From Colocasia esculenta (Eukaryota > Streptophyta > Magnoliopsida > Alismatales > Araceae), in the NCBI GenBank assembly GCA_014218235.1, contig CM024753.1, forward strand, positions 5,022,001 to 5,086,000: a stretch of DNA of 64,000 nt. The letters run 5' to 3'. Position 1 is the stretch's first letter. Each line of letters opens with the position of its first letter. A program made the translations under genes and the position numbers. Below are positions 51,501-56,213 of this stretch, piece by piece. The notes under the pieces are model-generated. The model was not told the DNA's origin, searched no databases, and saw only the letters and a program-made list of their open reading frames with translations.

Positions 51501-53878
51501 TCATTCCTTCTCCAGGGTTGTCAGTATATACCCAGTGCGGTGGCCATTTACATTACTGTTCACACTTGTCATGTCCTCCTTATAGCTGTATATGTCCTTA
51601 CTGGGGCCTAGGTTGAAATTTCAGAAATGGTTGTGATGGAGAGATAGAATGATGCACAGAGTTGAGTGCTTTGATGGGAGGTATATCACAAGGAAAATGT
51701 GGCACTAGAGAGGATGGCACAAGAACTTCCAAATAGGATGAACAGAAGGACATCAATGAGGCAAGTACCAGAGAATCTTGATAAGGTTGGTCGGTGTTAT
51801 GACTTATGAGAATCAGTTTTTTTTTTGGGGAAGCGTGGGTAGTAAAAAAAAAAAAAAAGGTGAAATGTGGGCTTATGAGAGTCAGATTCTCAGGCAAAAA
51901 AGTGAATGATGCGAGAGAAGTTTGAACCAAGAGCGGACATATTGGAAAAGTGCTGGGTACCTGCTTCATGTTGTGCCCCCTAGATCTAATGCCTTGTTAG
52001 GAGACAGAAAAAGTAATAAAAAATCCTTCTGGTCAACATGAGGTGAATAACCAATACCTCTGTGTGAGGTGTTCTCTGATACAAATGGGTTAGGGTGTTC
52101 CCCTAGTACTGCTATGCAAGTAATGTAGATCTCCTTAGCACTATTATACGTAGGAGACATGATCACAGATTAGTTAGGATGCAGAAACAAGTAACTCTAG
52201 GATTTGAATATTTGGAACTGTTTTTAACAGGTATTGTGGAATTCATCATAGAGAAAAGTGTTTGTCAATCACTGCTTTGAAGTCCAGAGTCATCCTAAAT
52301 TTGAAGAAGTCAGCAACATGCTCAATAGGACAGATAGGAAAAGAGTCCAAGCTTATGAAGAAAACATCATGACCAGATAATCTCACCAGGAGAAATTCAA
52401 TTACTGGACAAATCAACCAACTAAAGCGTCTACAGAATTTCTTGTGCAGAGAGGTAATTGAACTTGCTATATAACCACATGAAATCAGGAGTGTTTGAAA
52501 GAGGTTAATATACTAATCAAGTATTGATATGTTAGTTCCCATTTTGCTGGAAATAGATCATGGAGTGGCTTTGATTGTGTGTGGATCAATTCATTGAAGG
52601 CATGCCGAGAACCATCTGCACCTGTACAGATCTTTTCCCATGTCAATCTTTACTGGGTATATGTAAATAATTCTGCAAACAGATATCACATCGGACTTTA
52701 TTTTGCAACACTTTATCTTTATTCCATATATATTTTAATGTTGTGGTAATTGGTTTCTCACTCTTTCATGGAACTTATTGCTGTTGAGTTTATGTTTCTA
52801 CTGCCCTGCCCCTACCAACTGATTGCAAAATTTCTTCATATGCATGGTGAATCTCATTGTTTTTCTGGTCCTTTACAATCATTTCAAGAAGGATATTTGA
52901 TGTTGACAAAGGTGGTCTTGCTCTCAGGATCATTTCCAAAAGCAGCGGATTGAGAATTCGATGAGTTCCTCAGAAGCTACATCCAAACAGGTTATTGCTC
53001 TTTGGCCTGTAGGATATCAAATTTAATTTATTGATAGTGTCCTTGCGACCAACATACAATGCTGTCTAATCGATCCTATTGTCCTATTTTCTGGTATCCG
53101 TGTGAAATTTTATTCTGCAACATGTTGGAGTCTTCTAAGCACAGAGATGTTTGTAATTTCAACGTTTTCTGCTGGAGTCAAAATATGCTGTCATGCTAGG
53201 CACACTCTGGAACATAGACTGTCCGATAGAAAAAAAATATTGGGTTCTAAGGATAACAGATTTCATTGTCTTCTATCTTCTATTGTCCAGTGAAATTACA
53301 GTAACCTTTGTAGAAGGGAAGGTATCTTTCCATTACTTATGTGATGCCTACTGTAACTTACAATTAGATGGAAAACCTACTAAAATCAAGGTGGCTGTAT
53401 GCAAACCTAGAGCAATAGCATGATGAACCAAGAAATCTCCAAGACCTATTGTTAAGAAGAGTGAATTACTATTGTCATTAATAGCATTGGTAATAAATCA
53501 TACTTTTTATGCCGATGCCTATTTGCCATCTTTGGCGCAGTTTTATCTGTGATAGCAATTTGGAAACTTCAGTTTTCGGAGACATGATTAATCTATTTCA
53601 GTGGGACAAATTGCCGAGAATTCTGAAGATAAAACAATTTGCTTTTCCCTTTTTTCTTCCTTTTTAGAACACCAGTGACTATTAATCTCTGCTGGCAAGG
53701 AAAATAGAAGGCTCTGTTTAGTCTTATCTCTTTGCTTAAGCAGGATGACGCTGAATTTGTGCTTCTGTCAAATTTTCATCACATGCAGATTAATTATCTT
53801 CAGAGTTTAGGTTGCACAATTGCTCCAACTTCACGCCTTCATGCCTCACGATTGATTGAACAGTACAAGTCTTTGTAA
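571..53878 (+). CDS. SRS2: SRS2/UvrD-like ATP-dependent DNA helicase, 3' part of the gene (15 exons, 5' end outside window)
   Basis: The gene encodes the C-terminal part of a superfamily 1 (UvrD/Rep/Srs2) helicase, a nuclear enzyme that uses ATP to unwind DNA in recombination and repair. Exons: 571-637, 1562-1612, 24163-24240, 37499-37708, 37817-37855, 39770-39841, 39941-40027, 40362-40418, 40578-40780, 42764-42857, 44374-44424, 50173-50235, 50484-50543, 52928-52990, 53789-53878. All 14 introns inside the window are GT-AG, and the joined exons (1,285 nt) stay open. Visible landmarks are motif V (TTIHQ/SKGLEWDTVFIV, split by a 108-nt intron) and motif VI (EERRLLYVAMTRARKKLFLL). The tail ends LIEQYKSL then TAA, as I recall for the plant SRS2 (At4g25120) family. 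The ATPase motifs must lie upstream. The frame is intact, so the gene is probably functional despite about 50 kb of intron. Introns of 22.6, 13.3 and 5.7 kb are very unusual for the family. Confidence 0.93.
1948..2102 (-). pseudogene. 3' part of a CCHC zinc-knuckle ORF (LINE ORF1 or gag-like), cut by a copia element
   Basis: Read on the minus strand, this stretch gives EEVGFFRSTNSSSLPQHAQQ followed by an open frame to a stop at 1948. It continues the zinc-knuckle frame at 18588-18722, from which it is separated by the copia element at 2103-18587. Removing the element and one CTCTG copy restores one frame across the break. The host sequence is probably a non-LTR element's ORF1, but the family is not certain. 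Confidence 0.55.
2103..2405 (+). repeat. 5' LTR of the copia element
   Basis: Begins TGTTGAGTAAATAG and ends GGTGTTTTCA. It is preceded by the CTCTG target duplication and followed by TGGTATTAGATGG, a degenerate initiator-Met primer site. It matches 18290-18587 along its length with scattered substitutions and short indels. Confidence 0.9.
2800..3475 (+). pseudogene. Copia gag remnant
   Basis: The segment NARDMWVFLEKMYGEKKNVV with QLDNSIYATRQGTSSVTNYF and LWGELDYYD, then FLSGLNSEWEP, is typical of the UBN2/Retrotran_gag domain of copia polyproteins. Stops and frame changes interrupt it. The block from 3480 to about 4035 is A+T-rich with no feature I can name. Confidence 0.75.
4372..5801. mobile_element. 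hAT-like element with GAAACCG subterminal repeats
   Basis: The left end reads CAAGCCCAAAAATGAAACCG. The right end, reversed, reads CATGGTTG and then CATGACCGAAATGAAACCG. Dense GAAACCGAAACCG arrays occupy 4380-4600 and 5495-5780. Flanks GGATCGCT and GGATCCCCT resemble a decayed 8-bp duplication. The element interrupts the LINE at 4036-7820. It encodes an N-terminal BED-finger fragment (next entry) but no catalytic transposase. Confidence 0.7.
4926..5155 (+). pseudogene. BED-type zinc-finger N-terminus of a hAT transposase
   Basis: Starting at the ATG at 4926, the product begins MARAGEEQSQGLDDPGWAHF, then VKCNYYGKEIYGGITRGKQH. This is the usual opening of plant hAT transposases, in which Cys-X2-Cys is followed by a distal His pair. 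Here the second cysteine is replaced (CNYY). The frame ends at 5155 and the DUF659 and dimerisation parts are absent. Confidence 0.65.
6465..7590. mobile_element. Foldback hAT-like MITE, copy 1
   Basis: The whole element is a near-palindrome. Ends are CAGGGTTTGACGGATCGG and, reversed, TCGGGTTTGGCGTGCCGG. Subterminal GATTCGG arrays come next, then long arms that meet near 7030 (left arm from TTTATTTACCTGAATATC, right arm ending GATATTCAGGTAAATAAA). It interrupts the LINE frame and GTTTGG flanks both ends. There is no coding capacity. Copies 2 and 3 of the core are at 41425-42272 and 48228-48899. Confidence 0.85.
7821..10170 (+). mobile_element. SIRE/Maximus-type copia LTR, probably solo
   Basis: The sequence has the habit of SIRE LTRs: repeated AATCGATTA motifs (7840-8640) and an array of GGGAAGACTTGGGTG-like units of about 60 bp (9660-9960). 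The end, GACCCATTCATCCCCCTCGG then TTGTGGCCAACA, is followed directly by copia host sequence with no primer site. No protein domain is present. Start and target duplication are not resolved. The ORF at 8827-9135 has no recognisable domain. Confidence 0.55.
10480..11085 (+). pseudogene. Copia pre-integrase zinc finger and integrase core remnant
   Basis: LWHCRLGHLSIMSLW is the HHCC zinc-finger signature that precedes copia integrase. Degenerate integrase core follows to about 11085, where another insertion breaks the frame. It belongs to the element at 2103-18587. Confidence 0.7.
11090..13466. mobile_element. Composite insertion in the integrase: unassigned LTR-like pieces
   Basis: Integrase reading stops near 11085 and resumes near 13600. 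The interval holds a stretch (11450-12290) that on the minus strand resembles the GGGAAGAC-array LTR at 9660-9960. It then holds A+T-rich sequence with repeated AATCGATA motifs (13000-13260). Its last 307 nt recur at 16370-16680. No protein domain is recognisable. Confidence 0.5.
13160..13466. repeat. Dispersed direct repeat, copy 1
   Basis: Begins TATGAATCTTGTT and ends AATTACATCAA. It matches 16370-16680 nearly throughout. It lies at the right end of the insertion inside copia integrase. Confidence 0.85.
13600..14140 (+). pseudogene. Copia integrase C-terminal remnant
   Basis: Across frameshifts it reads CVRLFE, then KLDPESVKCIFLGHSPAQKG, YKCFDFNIGRKYI and KKDVTFFES. This is the GKG-like C-terminal integrase signature of copia polyproteins (LGYS...KGYKC). 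It ends where the Pack-MULE begins. Confidence 0.75.
14233..15103. mobile_element. hAT element with TCTCGAGAGA subterminal repeats, inside the Pack-MULE repeat
   Basis: A perfect 8-bp duplication CTCCAAAT flanks it (14225-14232, 15104-15111). Ends are CAAGGTTTGG and, reversed, CATGGTTTGC. CTCGG/CTCGAGAG motifs crowd both ends, while the centre is A+T-rich and non-coding. Excision would rejoin the Pack-MULE left inverted repeat exactly. Confidence 0.9.
15303..15870 (+). pseudogene. Captured LRR receptor-like kinase fragment (LRR plus kinase N-lobe)
   Basis: Segment 15411-15590 reads LCLLSLKCNLLLGPTLDLSP, then LKVLFLSCNAFFGPLP and YRLDLSHLNL, which are LRRs of the LRR-III receptor-kinase type. 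Segment 15645-15867 reads MVFFGGMKRFELEDLLHVSA, then LGKGVYGVAYKVVL and VAVKRFH. That is the juxtamembrane stretch, glycine loop and catalytic lysine. Membrane span and C-lobe are missing, so the donor gene was captured in pieces. High G+C contrasts with the flanks. It cannot encode an active kinase but could be transcribed. Confidence 0.85.
15913..16266. repeat. Tandem duplication of the Pack-MULE right end
   Basis: Two nearly identical copies begin ATATTTGTTTCTGCTTGATG-like, at about 15920 and 16104, and run through TTTATGCAAAAGTTTTAAAC and GGTGACTTAGATTTATT. The duplication includes flanking copia sequence, so it arose after insertion. Confidence 0.85.
16370..16680. repeat. Dispersed direct repeat, copy 2
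   Basis: Near-identical to 13160-13466. It lies just before the copia reverse-transcriptase remnant. Probably the end of a separate insertion of the same unidentified element. Confidence 0.85.
16740..18260 (+). pseudogene. Copia reverse transcriptase and RNase H remnant
   Basis: It reads DPKWVKSIEEEMEALKKNDT and CKWVYNIKFKANGSIE, then the catalytic YVDD at 17300-17311. RNase H follows with FSDADWAN (about 17790) and the closing ETFHSILSKLSM. Frames shift several times and a G-run (17862-17875) breaks RNase H. Confidence 0.88.
18290..18587 (+). repeat. 3' LTR of the copia element
   Basis: Begins TGTTGAGTAATATTAG right after the purine tract and ends GGTATTTTCA. It is followed by the CTCTG duplication at 18588-18592. 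Confidence 0.9.
18593..18730 (-). pseudogene. Double CCHC zinc-knuckle segment, upstream half of the interrupted ORF
   Basis: The minus strand encodes two perfect CX2CX4HX4C knuckles: CFKCLEKGHMMAMC, then CWKCRRVGHHSAVC, followed by YHLPDKVARA. Such paired knuckles bind nucleic acid in LINE ORF1 and gag proteins. A stop codon lies just before the first knuckle. The frame continues at 2102-1948 across the copia insertion. Confidence 0.6.
19071..21229 (-). repeat. Tat-type Ty3/gypsy LTR, copy A (minus strand)
   Basis: Read on the minus strand it begins TGACACTAAAAAAATC and ends TTAAACA, then AACTGGCACGCCCAC (19056-19070). That is the Tat/RIRE2-style primer site. It shares long stretches with copy B (45354-47436), including GGAGCGGGACCCACG-like blocks and the region before the primer site. 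A minus-strand TATA-like CCTATATAAGG lies near 20757, after a G+C-rich palindromic zone (20640-21170). The internal region after the primer site is lost within a few hundred bases. Confidence 0.7.
19296..19572. repeat. 30-bp minisatellite inside Tat LTR copy A
   Basis: About nine units of the type CGATCGGACCGTTGGATTTG followed by AATTTCATCA. The period is a multiple of three, so every frame on both strands stays open. The apparent ORFs here are by-products of the repeat. Confidence 0.9.
21640..22090. repeat. About 185-bp tandem repeat, 2.5 units
   Basis: Units share TTCATGAAAGTTGTTC, CAGATTATTCTT and TTCTCTCTCATATC at about 21660, 21845 and 22020. They lie inside the hAT element at 21236-23656 and are non-coding. 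Confidence 0.75.
22285..23510. repeat. Degenerate long tandem repeat (about 320-430 bp, 3.5 units)
   Basis: Each unit contains GACATTCGGTT, AAAATAAAGTCAAATC, GATGTTGAGATTAAGTCGAC and CATCTCAATTAGACACCATT. Starts lie near 22305, 22620 and 23065, with a partial unit from 23333. Units are separated by short G+C-rich pieces resembling the element's own ends. Confidence 0.85.
24163..24240 (+). CDS. SRS2: SRS2-like exon isolated between the two giant introns
   Basis: This 78-nt exon (26 codons) sits between introns of 22,550 and 13,258 nt. It has a TTGCAG acceptor and a consensus GTAAGT donor. It reads RHLFEQRAVVDVDGGKYLNE and then HDLRS, which continues directly into VLHYLLDDVAEFLS of the next exon. 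That continuity rules out a missing exon inside the 13-kb intron. Skipping it would remove 26 codons without shifting frame, so a shortened isoform is possible. Confidence 0.93.
24840..26285 (-). mobile_element. LINE 3' fragment (minus strand, 5'-truncated)
   Basis: The minus-strand frame reads FSYLGLPLFPG, then HQFETRLAGWKAMLLSDGSQ, AELYPAQFFKHGS, KDQGGLGLKQVSSFNVALQC and KWLWRLGYGEEGLWS. This is the end of a plant LINE reverse transcriptase. The tail with ALWGKQNHCIFKRESRAE is close to the LINE at 4036-7820. A T-run at 24839-24847 represents the 3' A-tail. Premature stops show it is dead. Confidence 0.85.
26290..28107. other. Unassigned repeat-like sequence interrupted by the solo LTR
   Basis: Runs from about 26290, with a possible LTR start TGTCATGTAGCGATCCTGGG near 26467, up to the solo LTR at 28113 and resumes after 30219. 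No conserved protein domain is recognisable; the open frames are short and overlapping. Confidence 0.4.
28113..30214. mobile_element. Solo LTR of a Ty3/gypsy-like element
   Basis: Begins TGTAACGTTCCGACC and ends TTGGTCCGTCACA. It is flanked by a perfect 5-bp duplication ATAAA (28108-28112, 30215-30219). No primer site, coding region or second LTR is present. GTCGCGA/TCGCGAC palindromes cluster at 28260-28330, 28405-28465 and 28855-28935. G+C is well above the flanks. Confidence 0.85.
30332..31589. mobile_element. hAT-like element with GAGGCG subterminal repeats
   Basis: Ends are CTATGTTATCGAAGGCG and, reversed, CTATGTAGTCAGAGGCG. Flanks CCTACAGT (30324-30331) and CCTACAAT (31590-31597) differ at one of eight bases. 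GAGGCG/CGCCTC motifs crowd 30340-30440 and 31505-31580. The centre is a CT-rich microsatellite zone (30745-31150). No transposase. Confidence 0.75.
30745..31152. repeat. (CT)n-rich microsatellite cluster with short CACTGTGT palindromes
   Basis: Several CT runs alternate with ACACAGTGAC.../...GTCACTGTGT hairpin-like segments. They lie inside the hAT element at 30332-31589. Apparent ORFs across it are repeat artefacts. Confidence 0.85.
31680..32048. mobile_element. Probable hAT-like MITE with GGTTCGGTTT-type ends, enclosing a tRNA-like insert
   Basis: AACCGAACCAAAC-type motifs occur at 31700-31790 and, inverted, at 31945-32040, the subterminal pattern seen in other elements of this window. Exact ends and duplication are not resolved. 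Confidence 0.45.
31833..31913 (+). repeat. tRNA-derived SINE head or tRNA pseudogene
   Basis: A box-A-like TGGCGCTGATGG at about 31840 and a box-B GGTTCGATACC at about 31894 are spaced as in tRNA genes. GTGGGTTCGATACCCAC forms a T-arm-like stem. No clean cloverleaf could be drawn, so a SINE head is the better guess. It sits inside the MITE at 31680-32048. Confidence 0.45.
32049..32578. mobile_element. hAT-type MITE with GGGTCGGGC/GCCCGGCCC ends
   Basis: Ends are TAGGACCGTCAATGGGTCGG and, reversed, TAGGGTTGTTAGTGGGCCGG. GGGCCTG/GCCCAAGC arrays lie inside. Target duplications do not match, probably from decay. No coding capacity. Confidence 0.6.
32579..34025. other. Non-genic sequence with (GT)n/(GA)n microsatellites
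   Basis: No gene is recognisable. GT and GA runs lie at 33420-33560. A G+C-rich block (33560-33800) and a short hairpin, GGATCCACTAATAGTGGATCC at 33892-33912, follow. GCCTTGG/AAGGCG motifs near 33950-34015 resemble the GAGGCG hAT ends at 30340. Confidence 0.4.
34030..35460 (-). mobile_element. LINE fragment with endonuclease domain (minus strand)
   Basis: Minus-strand reading begins IVSLNVRELGGGEKRAMREL, then CKIDILYLQEMKCEG, the AP-endonuclease start of LINE ORF2. Next come DDFSSFIKKATLVDLGMSHG, SRLVRFLIS, LLAKRKFIGDRDQKI and, near 34040-34100, the opening of RT. The rest of RT is missing, so it is truncated at the low-coordinate end. Several stops are present. Confidence 0.82.
35461..36090 (-). 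other. Probable LINE region upstream of ORF2, degenerate
   Basis: This G+C-rich stretch continues the LINE upstream of its ORF2 start on the minus strand. It contains a C-run (35695-35709). No zinc knuckle or other domain is recognisable. Confidence 0.4.
36094..36865. mobile_element. PIF/Harbinger-like MITE carrying a G+C-rich cargo
   Basis: Ends are TAGGGTGTTTAGTTGCAC and, reversed, TGTGGTGTTTGGGAACAC. It is flanked by TTA trinucleotides (36091-36093, 36866-36868). A+T-rich outer arms enclose about 450 bp of C-rich sequence (36265-36720) with a poly-C run. The cargo has open frames on both strands but no recognisable domain. Confidence 0.65.
36900..37410 (-). other. Plastid DNA insert (NUPT) around trnL-CAA
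   Basis: The minus strand carries a recognisable chloroplast trnL(CAA) with flanks. ATCCTAATAGTGAATCGTAT and TAGGAATCCGTCTAAACAT look like the plastid inverted-repeat neighbourhood of trnL-CAA. Extent is approximate, because the flanks were judged from memory. It lies just upstream of the motif V exon. Confidence 0.6.
37221..37300 (-). tRNA. trnL-CAA: Decayed plastid-derived trnL-CAA (pseudogene)
   Basis: Minus strand: GCATTGATGGTGAAATGGTA, then GAGACTCAAAATCTCATGC with anticodon CAA, then GGAGGTTCAAGTCCTCC. The chloroplast tRNA has CpG where this copy has CpA or TpG (for example GGTTCGAGTCC became GGTTCAAGTCC). The anticodon arm is kept but the acceptor stem is damaged, so it is unlikely to work. 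Confidence 0.85.
37499..37855 (+). CDS. SRS2: SRS2-like exons with helicase motif V (37499-37708, 37817-37855)
   Basis: The 210-nt exon encodes VLHYLLDDVAEFLS through ENSVTLTTIHQ. The 39-nt micro-exon encodes SKGLEWDTVFIVK. Together they form motif V (TxHxxKGLEW), which couples ATP and DNA binding in SF1A helicases. The 108-nt intron falls between Gln and Ser in the middle of the motif. Reading through it gives a false extended frame (VFTFTIFGDL) that shares the donor site. Confidence 0.95.
37856..39769 (+). other. SRS2 intron (1.9 kb), mostly plain sequence plus one MITE
   Basis: Apart from the MITE at 38189-38358 and a G-run at 38610-38620, the intron shows no exon, domain or named repeat. 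Confidence 0.7.
38189..38358. mobile_element. Palindromic MULE-type MITE (170 bp)
   Basis: Ends are GAGAAATACTTGCTGCAAGA and, reversed, GAGAATTACTTATTGCAAGA, and the two arms make one long hairpin. Flanks AGTGATCAA (38180-38188) and AATGATCAA (38359-38367) are a 9-bp duplication with one change. The terminal motif matches the MITE at 54432-54613. Confidence 0.8.
39770..40418 (+). CDS. SRS2: SRS2-like exons with helicase motif VI (39770-39841, 39941-40027, 40362-40418)
   Basis: These exons read ANESEIPLLHEYNGLSEEAG, then EERRLLYVAMTRARKKLFLL, then LLQPSRFFREIPVHLVEFQ. The second is motif VI (LLYVAxTRA), containing the conserved arginine that contacts the ATP gamma-phosphate. All three begin and end on codon boundaries. 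Introns are short here (99 and 334 nt), and this is the most compact part of the locus. Confidence 0.95.
40578..44424 (+). CDS. SRS2: SRS2-like linker exons (40578-40780, 42764-42857, 44374-44424)
   Basis: The 203-nt exon ends in the split codon AG/G, the only non-zero phase junction after the first exon. It joins to FNVEDRSTVSHLFHQWAKKQ and RRLIDK, then VGYVIDERLRNK. The 1,983-nt intron carries a 1.4-kb foldback hAT element (41116-42533). This part is less conserved in SF1 helicases but typical of plant SRS2 tails. Confidence 0.9.
41116..42533. mobile_element. Foldback hAT element with GAGTCGGG ends (copy 2 of the foldback core)
   Basis: A perfect 8-bp duplication ATCTGGTT flanks it (41108-41115, 42534-42541). 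Ends are CATGGATGGCAGAGTCG and, reversed, CAAGGATGGCAAAATCG. GAGTCGGGTCGG arrays lie at 41128-41235 and 42350-42520. The core, 41425-42272, is a long inverted repeat closely matching the cores at 6630-7465 and 48228-48899, although the outer ends differ. It lies wholly within the SRS2 intron 40781-42763. Confidence 0.92.
42858..44373 (+). other. SRS2 intron (1.5 kb), no recognisable element
   Basis: T-rich intron. A possible acceptor TTTGCAG at 43192-43198 precedes an exon-like stretch, but using it in frame gives an early stop. Nothing else is supported. Confidence 0.7.
45354..47436 (+). repeat. Tat-type Ty3/gypsy LTR, copy B (plus strand)
   Basis: Begins near TTGACACAAAAATTAAAC and ends TTTATTTTAAACA. 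The primer-site-like TCTGGCACGCCCACG (47439-47453) follows, placing it in the Tat (RIRE2/Retand) group. TATA-like CTATAAATATAGG lies at 45870 and TTATAAATAGGGG at 46793. Matching blocks in copy A (19071-21229, opposite strand) include the primer site, GGAGCGGGACCCACG and the G+C-palindromic zone. Internal sequence after the primer site is lost within about 130 nt, so no proteins remain. Confidence 0.72.
45425..45850. repeat. G+C-rich palindromic minisatellite (about 35-bp units)
   Basis: About a dozen units of the form CACCCCCAGCGGGGTGGTTC followed by a TGCGCAGG-like spacer. Each unit holds a CACCCC/GGGGTG hairpin. It lies near the start of Tat LTR copy B, upstream of the TATA-like site. Open frames on both strands here are by-products. 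Confidence 0.9.
47588..47837. mobile_element. Short hAT MITE with GGATCGGAT motifs (250 bp)
   Basis: A perfect 8-bp duplication TATAGGAT flanks it (47580-47587, 47838-47845). Ends are CAAGGAATTCCGGATCGG and, reversed, CATGGATTGTGGAATTGC. GATCGG motifs fill both ends. Non-coding. Confidence 0.88.
48041..49173. mobile_element. Foldback hAT-like MITE, copy 3
   Basis: Ends CAGGTTTGCTGGAGCACCG and, reversed, TATGGTTTGGCATGGTG resemble copy 1 (6465-7590), with GATTCGG motifs inside. TATATA tracts separate ends from the hairpin core (48228-48899). The core arms begin CTTATTTACATTTCATAACA and mirror at ATAAATAAGG. No clear target duplication. Confidence 0.7.
50173..53878 (+). CDS. SRS2: SRS2-like C-terminal exons (50173-50235, 50484-50543, 52928-52990, 53789-53878)
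   Basis: These exons encode ELLRSLKGSLSDDECFRYAE, VVRWEQIPLDKRTHLMREKQ, DHFQKQRIENSMSSSEATSK and the last 29 codons ending SRLHASRLIEQYKSL and TAA. All four are phase 0 with AG acceptors and GT donors. The end fits the plant SRS2 tail, so the 3' end of the coding region is complete. Confidence 0.93.
50544..52927 (+). other. SRS2 intron (2.4 kb), no recognisable element
   Basis: A-runs occur at 51845-51858 and a C-run at 51308-51317. Short open frames on the minus strand show no domain. Nothing else can be supported. Confidence 0.65.
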
Positions 53879-56213
53879 AATTTCAAACTATGTAAAGGTA
53901 TATTATTCAGTTTCAATTGGTAAGACATTAAAGTTTTCTATAATGCCAAATCATGTCCCTTGTTTAACTCCCAGCGAGTTCCATCTGTAGATTTGTCATT
54001 ATCTCATTATGGTATATGCTAGGATCTGGAGTAGGCATTTCTTGAAGGGGCAATTTTTCTTGTGTCCATTCAGGAGGTGGCTATCGAAATACTGACTTGT
54101 TCTTGATGTGGTTGTAAAATGTACCGATCCCGCTTGTGTTCTTTTCAAAGAGCTCGATAGTGTAATATCAGTTCAATGCTATCGTCACTTTATGCTATAA
54201 TCGTTGCAGGAGAATGCTAGTCCTGTATCTCACTTGTTGCGATGAGTTAGTTTATTTTGTTGTTTCTTTTTAGCTTTGATTTTCATATATCACTGCCGGG
54301 AGTCTGACCTGCATAGTTGCATTTTTTGAACTATTGTCACCTTAGTAGGGATGGCACTGAGTGGAGATGTTTTTCCTTCTTTCCTGAAACTACTACGTAA
54401 GATGCGGGATATATAATAATGCCATTGAGAAGAGAAAGGCTTATTGCACTTGTACATTGCACTTAAAGTGCAATGTGACTAGGCAAAAGCCCATGTGGCA
54501 CCCCTCACATGAGGAGTGATAAAGTGGCAATCCAATTGTTGGATGCCACATGGGCTTGTTGCCTTGTCACATTGCACTTAAAGTGCAATGTGAAAGTGCA
54601 ATAAGCCTTTCTCCATTGAGAAAAACTAGCTGCTTGAGATCTGTCCACCTCAGACATGTGCTGGTGAGATTTGCAGTCATCACCCCATTGTGGGTCTCAC
54701 TCTCTTATGTCTTGGGTGGATAGTATCTGCCTGCGTCTAGTGCCTTAAGATCTTACATTAGATGGTAAAGGGCGATGATTCTTATGGTTGATTTTCTAGA
54801 ATAATCATTGTTTCCTTTGGATTAGCATAATTATAAAATGAGACGGAAGAGAAAATGCTTCCCTTGTTCTCATGTTCGCAATTGAGTTTTCCCCTGCTTT
54901 GACATTTAAAAAAAAAAAAAAACTGTGGTACATCTCCCAGATACTTTTGAGATGGGGGGAGGTGGATGGTGCAAACTTCGTAGGCCGCCCTCTTAAAATT
55001 TCAAAGGTATCTAAAACTCTTGTGCAAGAGAACAAAGATGTGAGTCTAAGGAGTTCGAGAGAGTATTGAGAAGTTACAGTTTGGAGAATTTATCCCAGGT
55101 TTTTTCTTTTCCACAATTTATTGTATATAACAAGGTGAAAGCAAGCTCCCAGTATCATAGAAAAATTGATACTTTTCAAGGGTTGTGGGGTCGTGAGGAT
55201 AATTTTTATGGTTTAATGGATGCAACTCGGGTTAAAACGTGAGAAGCTTGCACATGATTCATGGAATTGAGTGTTATTTTCTCTACCGACTTTTACTTAA
55301 TGAGCCATGTTTTCGTTCCGTTTGTAGACTTGGAAGAACTTTCAAATCACGAATATTTAAAAGATAAGTTAGTGAAGAGGATTCTCTCTGAAGTTTGCAA
55401 GGTTATTCTACAAAATGGCTCGTTCCACTTAGACATACATTAGAGAACTCTCGATAGGCTCAAGAACATGTGAGTTCCTTGGCGAATAATATTTAACATT
55501 TGTATTCCATGAAAACATGCTAAGTATTGGCTTGACTAAATGGACAAGACGCTAGTTAATTTTGTCATTTTTCCAATGTGAAATTGTTCTAGCAATCTAC
55601 TTGTCTGAGACAAAATATGTGGTTTCATGGAGGGGCGCACTTAAGTTACCCAACTTGCAATATTAGCAGCAAATTGGCAACTATTTGCAATGCCTCCTGT
55701 CGAGATCAGATAAGCGCCCGTATGCTCTTATTTTCCAAAAATGTTCTAGCAAGACGACTCCTGATGAAAACAAGAACTTACAAGGAGGGCCGAAGAGGAA
55801 ACAGGACTCCCGTTAAAGGATGAGAAATCAAACAGATGAAAGACTTCTATTATCATTTCCATCGTTTATACTTCACAATTAGAAGATGACACCCTAAACT
55901 GTTTACAAAGCTACATACAATCATACGCACGCTTATCAGAAAGACAGGTATGTGCAACTCTCGACAAAAGGCCAAGAAACACCATGCATACGAGGGTGTC
56001 TGTACGTAGATCCTTAGATTACAGAAAACCTACCAAGGATCCATTCGTCCACAGAGCAGAACTCTAGCGATCGAGAAATGATGTTCCGGTGGCAGCTCCA
56101 CACCCTCTAGAACAAGAGAAACTATACAACATATATAGAAGTATTCACATGTATACATAGACCTATTTATAAGATGGAAGCAACCAGCTGCAGCGAGGTT
56201 GAAACCATTATCG
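53879..56213. other. Region between the SRS2 stop and the TPD1-like gene
   Basis: Holds the SRS2 3' UTR (not delimited) and a 182-bp MITE (54432-54613). The ends of the converging genes leave about 2.3 kb. Open frames at 54800-55800 are short and unrecognised. Confidence 0.6.
54432..54613. mobile_element. Palindromic MULE-type MITE (182 bp) downstream of SRS2
   Basis: A perfect 9-bp duplication CATTGAGAA flanks it (54423-54431, 54614-54622). Arms begin GAGAAAGGCTTATTGCACTT on both sides and include a nested ACATTGCACTTAAAGTGCAATGT palindrome in each arm. The transcript would fold into a long hairpin. Confidence 0.92.
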
